DNA of 19,945 nt, taken from assembly GCA_964462945.1 (NCBI GenBank), contig CAYWZW010000087.1, forward strand, positions 1 through 19,945. The letters are read 5' to 3'. The notes under the pieces were generated by a model, which ran no database searches, was not told where the DNA came from, and saw nothing but the letters and a program-made list of their open reading frames with translations. Of this stretch, positions 14,101 through 19,945 are shown piece after piece (the stretch's first letter is position 1; each line of letters starts with the position of its first letter). This stretch comes from GCA-020343675 sp964462945 (GTDB lineage Bacteria > Planctomycetota > Phycisphaerae > Sedimentisphaerales > Anaerobacaceae). The position numbers were made by a program, and so were the translations under genes.

Positions 14101-17100
14101 TCAGCGCCCCGCCGGAATCTGGGTGAGAATGTAGGCCCGCCGGTCGCGGACGAACTGTTTGATTCCATCCCGCCGGCCGTCGCCGAGACCCTCGGCGATC
14201 AGGGCGCCGGCGGCGGCGTCCAGGAACTGATCGAAGGCCGTCGGCGGGTTCGACGTTCCGAATGAGGTCCGCCACGGGCCGTTCACCAGCTCGGCAAACG
14301 CCTGTAGATACATCTGGCGGTACTTGGGGTAATTGAGGAACTGGTTGACCTCCGGAAACTGGCCCGTGTTCATGGAGAACAGGTTCGTGCTCGCTCCATC
14401 GCCCGATCCGAGCGTGAAATCGATGTCCCATGGCAGCAAGTACCATTTGCCCTCCGGAAGGGCGTAGTAGAAGCCATTGTTCTTGCTGCGCCGGTAGCCG
14501 TAGCTGTCCCAGTCGCCGACGGCGTGGCGAATGGCCAGGACCTTGGCGAAGTGTTCGGGATGAATGACCGACTCGATGGCCTGCTCGTAGGCCGGGCTGC
14601 TCGACGGCGTGTTCAGCGCCACGGCAAGATCGAAAAGATGGTCCCAGTTGTCGTTCTCGCGATGGGACCGCTTCTCGAATCCCCACCGGTGGGTCTCTTT
14701 AAGCAGCGGGTGCCTGGAGTCGTACTTGAGCCCTTCATCGAGGTTCGTGAATCCCGTGCCGTCGGCCGAATATTCAAAGTAGTCGTCGATCTTGTGAACG
14801 TAGCCGTCGTTATCGGCGGGAAACCATCTGTCGATGTAGTCGCCGTCGATCTTCTGAACATCCTCGTAGATACCGTTGCTTCTGCCGTTGATGATCGGAC
14901 GCACGAACTCCTGCGCCGAGAATTGCAGGCCCATCTGCCTGTAGAACCAGTAGGAGGCGCGTTCCTGGAGGGGGCCGCGGTCGCTGCCCTCGGTGTTGTC
15001 GAGATTGATTTCCTGGCGGCCGCGAAATTTCTGGTCGGGATTGAAGTCGAGCCGGTAGGCGTAACGGTCGCGCGGGTCGCGGCCTGAACCGCTCCGGATG
15101 AACGGGCTGCCCCGATACCGGATGCCCGCGTTGTAGAAGACCTCGGTGTTGTTGTACACAAACGTGCAGTCCATCAACTCATTCGAAAGGTTCGGGCGCG
15201 ATCGGAAGGTGCTGAGAACGCCATCGGACAGCCAGATGCGGTAAGTCGCAAACCGGGTGGTGAGCATCGCGTCGCCGACGCGGACCAGACACGTTCGCTC
15301 GGGCACATCGGCGGAGGGCTCCAGCCGGGTAGGGAACCGTGTCGAGGCCGAACCGTCGGAGGCTTCAATGTAAAACGCACGCATGGTGCCACTGGCTGCG
15401 CCCGGGATCGTCGCCGTGAAGATGCCGTCGCCGCCGATTCGGTCGTTGCCCGATCCGTCGTCGAGCATGGGTACGCCGGAGAATCCGCCGCCCCCCTCGG
15501 ACCGGTAGTAGAGCGTGACGGATCCCACGCCGTCGTTGTCGGCCACGCGGGCGGTTACGATGATCGGCACGCCGGCGGCCGGCAGGACGGGCGTGTGCCG
15601 GACGTCGAGGATGTCCGGCCCGCGGTTGGGCACAAACGCCGTATTTTGCAGGCCGGGCGTGCCGGTGCTCAGCGGCATGTCCAGCTCGAACGCATAGGCC
15701 GGTCGCGGCGGCTGAACGGGCGCTCGCTCCCGCGTCACCCGCAAGAGCAGGAATCGGCTTCCCCGCAGCCACCGGGCCCAGCCGCTGAATATCACCCGGC
15801 TGGCGTTCACGCCGGAAATCGACTGGTTGATGCGATTGGCCCCGGGATCACCGTGGCCGGTGGCAATCAGGTGCAGCGACCGCGAGCCTGAGCGGCGATC
15901 CTCCGTCGTCACGAACGACCGAACATGGTTGCCGAGAATTCGCCAGTCCGACTCGCCGCTCTCGAAGCCGCCGTTGCTCAGGTGGTTCGAGCGGACGATC
16001 GTCAGCGACAGATCGTCCAGGAGCACCTCGCCCCGGTTGAGCAGCATCAGATCGAAGACCGTGACCTGATCGTGCGTATATCCGGAATCATTACTCTCGA
16101 TGGTGAACGAAAACGGCCTCCAGACCGTCTTGGCGCTCTGGTCGCTGTCGGCCCAGGCGTCGGGCGCATCGTTGTTGCCGCGCGGGTCGCGCAGCTCCAG
16201 GCTGGCTCCCTGTCCGTCGGCCCAGCTCGGCCATCGCCCGCCGTCGCAGTAGGTCACCTCGTCCGCCGTGACCATGGGCGCATCGACCGCGCCGGTGTCT
16301 GGATTGGTCTCTTCGAGCCGATACGACAGGCGGATGCGCTCGCTGTGGTCATCCAGCCCTCCGGTGTACGGCCCCACCAGATTCGAGCCGACCAGGAGAT
16401 TGTCGTACACGCCCGCGAGGAAGTTCGGGTCCCCGGCCACCACCAGGTATGAGCCCGGCGGCATCTTGGCGCCCGGCTCGAAGGTGTAGCTGACCCCGCC
16501 GGTAAACGCCCAGCCGCCCAGCGACACCGTCCGGGACCCCCGATTATAGAGCTCGACGTATTCGTAGCGCTCGTCGCGGGTCGCGTGGTGATACATGATC
16601 TCGTTGATCACGATATCGCGAACCAGCGGCTGTGCGTTTGGTCCGTTGAACGTCGCAGCATCGAGAAAATCAAAAAAGTCGGAGCCGTCCGGGAATCGCC
16701 CGAAGGTCACCTCCGGCTCCACGGCGTCGTAGCGCACCGCGTCGAGGATGCGGACCGGAACCGGCGGCCGGTCGTTGGTGGCCGCCGTGACATAGACCGT
16801 CTCACCGCTGGAACTCAGTGCAAAGTCAAACTCGTCGGGCCGCGTGCCTTCTCTAACCACCCAGAACTCGCCCGGCTGCAAGACGATTCCGTCTTGGATT
16901 TTGTATTTGAGCAACGCGAGCCGGTCGTCGCTCAGATAGACGTTGCTCAGATCGACGGCGGCCGGCCCCGGGTTGTATAGCTCAATCCAGTCGGCGCCCG
17001 CGGCCGCGTCGCTGTTAGCCAGCAGCTCATTGATCACTACGCGGGTGCGTGGGTCGTCGCCGCCCCCGGGTTCCCCCACAACCACCCGCAGGATCGGGCT

Positions 17101-18303
17101 GCCGAAGCAGTCCGAGCTGCCCGAGAGAGTCGCATTGTGCACCTGGATGGCCAGCATGTTCGTGCCGGGAACCAGCAGAGTCAGCCGGCTGGTCAGATCG
17201 ACGTTGGCGGCCGGCGGATCGGTGGCCGGCCCCCCGCTCGCATTGAAGGGCGGCGGGTTGCCCGAAATTGCGCCGGAATCCGCCACGCGCGTGCCGTTGA
17301 GATAGAGCACAAAGCCGTCGTCGTAGTGGACCTCGGCCTGCAACTGGGAAAAGGAGGCGATTTGCTCCTGGGTCAGGGTGAACAGCAGACGCGCATAAAT
17401 GGACATGTACTTGCCGCTCATGTCGTTTGTCTCGGTGCCGATGTACTGTAGCTCGGCCGGATCAGTGCTGTAGCCGTACCCGCTGGGACCTTCTCTCCAT
17501 GGAGTCCTGGTGGTATTGTCGTAAAATTGCACCTGCGTCCAGGCCGTCGTCGCCTGCCCGTTTGGGCCGGGCGACGGCTCCGCCGTGCCCTTGAAATATC
17601 GCCCGGTGTGACCCACATTAACCAACGTCACGAGCGTCGGGTCTTCGGCTGTGGCCTGAATTTCGTCCGGCCTGCTGGGCGTGCCGCCGATGAACGTGCT
17701 GGGCGACCAGCTTGACGCTTCCTGTGGGTCCGAGCCGGGTCTGGCAAGAATCAGCGAGTGCCCTGTCCCATCGGGCGAGACGGGCCACGGCCTTGCGTCG
17801 CCGTATCGGAACGAGATGAGGATTTCTCCGCCGGAATTGGAAAGTTCGAGGCGTTCGCCGTCGTTATTGAGCCGGCCCGTGAAAGGGCCGCGAACGCCGC
17901 TGATATTGTACGCCGCCTGCAGGGCGGCCGGATCGCGCGCCACGACAAGGTACTGCTTCGATCCGAGGAGTGTTCCGGGCGCGAACGTGTACTGGATACC
18001 GTTCGTGAATGCGCATCCGCTGAGGTCTTCGAAGACGGCCTGCTCGTTGTACAGCTCGATGAACTCGAGCGTCTCCCCCGCATCGACCGGGTGGTACATC
18101 ACCTCACTGACGACAAACCCCATCGCGGGTCGTGCCGCCCACAGGAAAAAGATTACAAAAGACAGCACGCAGACTCGTAGGATGGGCAACTGGTTTGCCC
18201 ATGCTGTATAACATGGCGTAACGCGAACGGCATGGGCAGGAGAACCTGCCCATCCTACAATCCTGCATCTTGAATTCCGTATTCTGTATTCTGAATCTTC
18301 CAT
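14101..18303 (-). CDS. Giant secreted lamin-tail-domain / CotH kinase-domain protein
   Basis: This 1400-residue extracellular protein has several domains. A hydrophobic secretion segment (VCVLSFVIFFLWAA, 44-57) is followed by LTD 1 (63-205, VVSEVMYHPVDAGETLEFIE), a jelly-roll-like region (225-410, DDGFVLYLNGTRV), LTD 2 (421-565, VINELLANSDAAAGADWIEL), LTD 3 (563-720, IVINEIMYHHATRDERYEYV), a carbohydrate-binding-like sandwich (735-870), an Ig-like part (890-1005, PIIVTARVADNDGVGSVTLY) and CotH (1020-1400). CotH motifs NGIYEDVQKIDGDYIDRWF and LPWDIDFTLGSGDG are intact, so protein kinase activity is possible. ATG 18303 has GGAAGG five bases upstream. Its first 43 or so codons come from a heptamer array and palindrome copy C, putting an unusual tail before the secretion segment. 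TTG 18193 inside copy C is an alternative. The gene is convergent with the transglutaminase gene, with six bases between the stops. Confidence 0.9.
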   Translation of the reverse strand: MEDSEYRIRNSRCRIVGWAGSPAHAVRVTPCYTAWANQLPILRVCVLSFVIFFLWAARPAMGFVVSEVMYHPVDAGETLEFIELYNEQAVFEDLSGCAFTNGIQYTFAPGTLLGSKQYLVVARDPAALQAAYNISGVRGPFTGRLNNDGERLELSNSGGEILISFRYGDARPWPVSPDGTGHSLILARPGSDPQEASSWSPSTFIGGTPSRPDEIQATAEDPTLVTLVNVGHTGRYFKGTAEPSPGPNGQATTAWTQVQFYDNTTRTPWREGPSGYGYSTDPAELQYIGTETNDMSGKYMSIYARLLFTLTQEQIASFSQLQAEVHYDDGFVLYLNGTRVADSGAISGNPPPFNASGGPATDPPAANVDLTSRLTLLVPGTNMLAIQVHNATLSGSSDCFGSPILRVVVGEPGGGDDPRTRVVINELLANSDAAAGADWIELYNPGPAAVDLSNVYLSDDRLALLKYKIQDGIVLQPGEFWVVREGTRPDEFDFALSSSGETVYVTAATNDRPPVPVRILDAVRYDAVEPEVTFGRFPDGSDFFDFLDAATFNGPNAQPLVRDIVINEIMYHHATRDERYEYVELYNRGSRTVSLGGWAFTGGVSYTFEPGAKMPPGSYLVVAGDPNFLAGVYDNLLVGSNLVGPYTGGLDDHSERIRLSYRLEETNPDTGAVDAPMVTADEVTYCDGGRWPSWADGQGASLELRDPRGNNDAPDAWADSDQSAKTVWRPFSFTIESNDSGYTHDQVTVFDLMLLNRGEVLLDDLSLTIVRSNHLSNGGFESGESDWRILGNHVRSFVTTEDRRSGSRSLHLIATGHGDPGANRINQSISGVNASRVIFSGWARWLRGSRFLLLRVTRERAPVQPPRPAYAFELDMPLSTGTPGLQNTAFVPNRGPDILDVRHTPVLPAAGVPIIVTARVADNDGVGSVTLYYRSEGGGGFSGVPMLDDGSGNDRIGGDGIFTATIPGAASGTMRAFYIEASDGSASTRFPTRLEPSADVPERTCLVRVGDAMLTTRFATYRIWLSDGVLSTFRSRPNLSNELMDCTFVYNNTEVFYNAGIRYRGSPFIRSGSGRDPRDRYAYRLDFNPDQKFRGRQEINLDNTEGSDRGPLQERASYWFYRQMGLQFSAQEFVRPIINGRSNGIYEDVQKIDGDYIDRWFPADNDGYVHKIDDYFEYSADGTGFTNLDEGLKYDSRHPLLKETHRWGFEKRSHRENDNWDHLFDLAVALNTPSSSPAYEQAIESVIHPEHFAKVLAIRHAVGDWDSYGYRRSKNNGFYYALPEGKWYLLPWDIDFTLGSGDGASTNLFSMNTGQFPEVNQFLNYPKYRQMYLQAFAELVNGPWRTSFGTSNPPTAFDQFLDAAAGALIAEGLGDGRRDGIKQFVRDRRAYILTQIPAGR
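18177..18258 (+). repeat. 82-bp nested palindromic element, copy C (LTD/CotH N-terminus)
   Basis: Same outer and inner arms as copies A and B, in the same orientation on the + strand, but with a 19-base instead of a 6-base central loop. It is read antisense as part of the LTD/CotH gene (VGWAGSPAHAV, then WANQLPILR), immediately before the secretion segment. Confidence 0.9.
18259..18296 (-). repeat. 7-bp tandem array forming codons 3-15 of the LTD/CotH gene
   Basis: On the minus strand the units are ATTCAGA, ATACAGA, ATACGGA, ATTCAAG, ATGCAGG, then ATT, which directly abuts copy C. The translation is DSEYRIRNSRCRI. Seven-base units have an open frame here with a seven-residue period. Confidence 0.75.
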
Positions 18304-18445
18304 CAGAGCCTTCCTATGTCCTATTTTACCTTATGGCCTGTGAAATTGCCACCATTTTCGTGGTATTGCGCAGGCTTTTCGCAGGATAGTTCGTTGTTCG
18401 TCAATGAACCATCGGATGTGAACGTGCGACAAAGAAGGCGATCTG

Positions 18446-18473
18446 GAATGATGAATAGCGAATGGGGAATATC
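18446..18473 (+). repeat. 7-bp tandem array, intergenic
   Basis: Four units: GAATGAT, GAATAGC, GAATGGG, GAATATC. It lies in the 18304-18655 stretch, which holds no gene I can support and consists largely of repeats. Confidence 0.7.
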
Positions 18474-18488
18474 CTCCGGCGTTTCCAC

Positions 18489-18530
18489 GAGGGCAAGCCC
18501 GCCATCCGCGTGGCGGGCAAGCTTACCCTC
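18489..18530. repeat. Composite hairpin containing the 20-bp GC repeat
   Basis: GAGGGCAAGC (18489-18498) pairs with GCTTACCCTC (18521-18530) with one mismatch. Enclosed is CCCGCCATCCGCGTGGCGGG (18498-18517), identical to 8591-8610. It stands between two heptamer arrays. Confidence 0.75.
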
Positions 18531-18560
18531 CACAGGACGCCTTACGGCACTGCAAAAGCA

Positions 18561-18595
18561 GGGGTTCGGCGTTCGCCATTCGATATTGGATATTC
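18561..18595 (-). repeat. 7-bp tandem array, opposite orientation
   Basis: On the minus strand the units are GAATATC, CAATATC, GAATGGC, GAACGCC, GAACCCC. It mirrors the array at 18446-18473, so the two can pair across the hairpin between them. Confidence 0.7.
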
Positions 18596-18624
18596 TCGAC
18601 GTTCCTAATTGTCTGGGCAAGATA

Positions 18625-18643
18625 GAGCCGATCGGGTCGGCTC
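18625..18643 (-). terminator. Possible weak terminator after the lipoprotein gene
   Basis: A perfect 7-bp stem GAGCCGA/TCGGCTC with a 5-base loop lies 12 bases past the stop at 18656. On the minus strand it is followed by TATCTTG, not a proper T run. Confidence 0.35.
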
Positions 18644-18655
18644 CGCTATGGGCGG

Positions 18656-19063
18656 CTACGAGATTCTCTTATGTTTTCCGTTACCGTTTCCGTTGCCCTT
18701 GCCGTTGCCGTTACCTTTGGCCTGAAGACCCGCCGGCAGCGACCTTATGGATACCGATGCCCAGCCGCCGTCCGGTTTCAGGCTCATTTCCCATAGGCCG
18801 CCGCGCAGACGGTAGAAATAGCCGTCGTGATAGTAATGGTCGGTAAGCCCGACAACAATATAGACGCCCAGCCGGGAATCGAAAACAAGCTCTACGCCCG
18901 CTACTTGTTTGTTGCGATACCCGTGAGCGGGAGCGTGCGCGGGTGGTCCATTGCCCGGTCTCATAACCGGCCCGCTGCGAACCGATACTTCTGAACAGGA
19001 CACCGTCATCAGCAACATGCAGGCGGATGTGACCGCGAACGAGGTTATTCTCTTGAATGTCAT
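18656..19063 (-). CDS. Small lipoprotein with HGYR/DHYYHDGYFYR-type domain
   Basis: This 135-residue exported protein has an N-terminal leader, MTFKRITSFAVTSACMLLM, that ends in TVSC. Cys23 is a possible lipidation site, although Thr at -3 is not the usual Leu. A linker GPPAHAPAHGYRNKQ leads to a compact domain with VELVFDSRLGVYIVVGLTDH, YYHDGYFYRLRGGLWEMS and GGWASVSIRSLPAGL. This Tyr/Trp-rich pattern is found in many small proteobacterial and planctomycete lipoproteins of unknown function. The C-terminus is a low-complexity Gly-Asn-Lys tail (KGNGNGKGNGNGNGK) from a short tandem repeat. The start is supported by GGGAGGGG upstream. It stands alone on the minus strand, upstream of the LTD/CotH gene. 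I do not assign a function. Confidence 0.8.
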   Translation of the reverse strand: MTFKRITSFAVTSACMLLMTVSCSEVSVRSGPVMRPGNGPPAHAPAHGYRNKQVAGVELVFDSRLGVYIVVGLTDHYYHDGYFYRLRGGLWEMSLKPDGGWASVSIRSLPAGLQAKGNGNGKGNGNGNGKHKRIS

Positions 19064-19227
19064 GTTTTGACCCCTCCCATTATTTGCACGAGAGCCTGGA
19101 CAAACCCAGATAAAGTCTAAGAAACATTCGCGCCCAGGCCAAATGGGCGGTTCGAGTACGCCGCAAAGCAGGAGTAAGGCGAGGATTTAGGCGCTGCCTC
19201 CCCTCGGACATTTCCGGACGCTTGGTG

Positions 19228-19292
19228 TCGAGGGCGTCCCGCCCTCGAATCGCGGGCAAAGCCTGCCCCGAGCTTGTCGAGGGGATGCCCGC
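19228..19292. repeat. Composite hairpin repeat in the 19064-19424 gap
   Basis: TCGAGGGCG/CGCCCTCGA (19228-19248, 9-bp perfect stem, 3-base loop) is followed by GCGGGCA (19252-19258) pairing with TGCCCGC (19286-19292) around a segment containing GAGCTTGTCGAG. The latter resembles the TCGA-type repeat family also seen in the sulfatase gene. The rest of this gap (19064-19227, 19293-19333) shows nothing I can name. Confidence 0.6.
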
Positions 19293-19333
19293 GACACGCC
19301 ATCCCCGCGCCGGCCAACGACGCACGCCGCATC

Positions 19334-19376
19334 AAAAACAACGGGGCCTGCACCGAATCAATTGGTGCAGGCCCCG
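19334..19376 (-). terminator. Strong Rho-independent terminator of the right-end gene
   Basis: A perfect 13-bp stem (19342-19354 with 19364-19376), GC-rich with a 9-base loop, is followed on the minus strand by TTGTTTTTG. It lies about 49 bases past the stop at 19425. Confidence 0.85.
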
Positions 19377-19424
19377 AACTGGTGCAAATCCTGATGTCAC
19401 TTTAGCCGAACATCGCCTTTGCTC

Positions 19425-19945
19425 CTAAGGAGTTCTTGGGCGATACAGACGGATGTCATCGATGTACATCTTGCCTGAGCCGCCGGGGGTCGTCATGTTG
19501 CCCCTGGTGCCCAGACCGATGGCGATCCGGTCCACGTTCGTCAAGGTAATGCCCTGATTGGCAAGAGCTGACAGAGGAACGACCCACTCGGTCCAGGTGG
19601 TGATCTGTGCCGCAGCGGCATCAGGATGAACCACCACCGCCGGCTGGCCCGCCGCGTTGGAAACCGCTACATAGAGCGGCTCGGCCGCGTTGCTGGCGAT
19701 GCCAATATCCTGGTGCGCCCACTGCGGGCTGACCGTGCCCGTCGTCGTGACGTTGGTGAACACGGCCTGACACGTTAGGGCAGCATCGTGGCTGGTCAGC
19801 GCCAAACCAATATAGACCGTCGTGCTCATCGGGATATTCCTCGGCGTAGCGCCCGTGACCGGCGACCAGGCGGTTCCATTCGCCGAATGTGAAACCGTAA
19901 AGTTGCCAGCTGCGTCACGCTCCAGCTTCAGCCAACGCGGAGCGG
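19425..19945 (-). CDS. C-terminus of a secreted beta-sandwich protein, partial
   Basis: The frame runs in from beyond the right edge and ends at TAG 19427-19425, giving about 173 visible residues. The sequence PRWLKLERDAAGNFTVSHSA, then NGTAWSPV and VYIGLALTSHDAALTCQAVF, is the pattern of DUF1349/concanavalin A-like (LamG-like) domains. A second beta-sandwich segment follows (ITTWTEWVVPLSAL, VDRIAIGLGTRGN) and ends in MYIDDIRLYRP, a typical last strand of carbohydrate-binding-like domains. ATG 19829 falls inside the first domain and is not the true start. No cell-wall anchor or PEP-CTERM sorting signal is present. The protein is probably extracellular and glycan-binding; what precedes it is unknown. 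A strong terminator follows. Confidence 0.8.
   Translation of the reverse strand, partial: APRWLKLERDAAGNFTVSHSANGTAWSPVTGATPRNIPMSTTVYIGLALTSHDAALTCQAVFTNVTTTGTVSPQWAHQDIGIASNAAEPLYVAVSNAAGQPAVVVHPDAAAAQITTWTEWVVPLSALANQGITLTNVDRIAIGLGTRGNMTTPGGSGKMYIDDIRLYRPRTP

Overview
The window looks like a chromosomal segment of a Planctomycetota bacterium, most likely from the Phycisphaerae or a related group of uncultured lineages. This is inferred from gene content, not from a marker gene. The clues are a Tat-exported S1 sulfatase with C-terminal HEAT repeats, a giant lamin-tail-domain/CotH secreted protein, a YtrA-type ABC operon, a MoxR-DUF58-transglutaminase cluster and remnants of polysaccharide-degrading enzymes. 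Coding density is moderate, and gaps and gene edges are full of short repeats.

Layout: 1-170 is the end of a beta-propeller-like gene followed by a terminator. 171-919 holds no intact gene; two minus-strand remnants (a signal peptide joined to an enzyme-like C-terminus, and a Tat leader with a decayed body) lie before a tRNA-Arg(CCG) at 920-993. Positions 1037-4944 are a leftward operon: GntR/YtrA-type regulator, ABC-2 permease, ABC-2 permease fused to a large C-terminal domain, and ATPase. Its promoter is overlaid by a perfect 14-bp inverted repeat. 5097-7046 (minus) is the sulfatase. Divergent from it is a GH144-like/glycoamylase-domain enzyme (7303-8754) and then the C-terminal part of an alginate-lyase-type gene. 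9605-14094 (plus) is MoxR, DUF58 and transglutaminase, with its own promoter. Convergent to it, 6 bases away, is a 1400-residue LTD/CotH protein (14101-18303, minus). The right end has a small lipoprotein gene, more repeats, a strong leftward terminator and the C-terminus of a secreted beta-sandwich protein.

The most striking feature is the number of short repeats at or inside genes. A 69-82 bp element with nested inverted repeats is present three times: in frame near the end of DUF58, between the DUF58 stop and the transglutaminase start, and in the N-terminal region of the LTD/CotH protein. A TCGA-flanked hairpin sits between the start codon and Tat motif of the sulfatase. A 20-bp GC hairpin sits in frame in the glycoamylase-domain gene and recurs exactly in an intergenic region. 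Arrays with 7-bp and 8-bp periods occur at gene starts and in intergenic DNA, one supplying codons 3-15 of the LTD/CotH reading frame. The pattern resembles in-frame palindromic elements (as described for Rickettsia) together with heptameric tandem repeats (as described for cyanobacteria), but here the families coexist.

Functionally, the sulfatase, the glycoamylase-domain enzyme and the lyase and enzyme remnants point to past or present breakdown of sulfated or acidic polysaccharides. The ABC operon is probably an inducible envelope or drug-response system. The MoxR-DUF58-transglutaminase set is a conserved envelope-associated cluster of unknown exact role.
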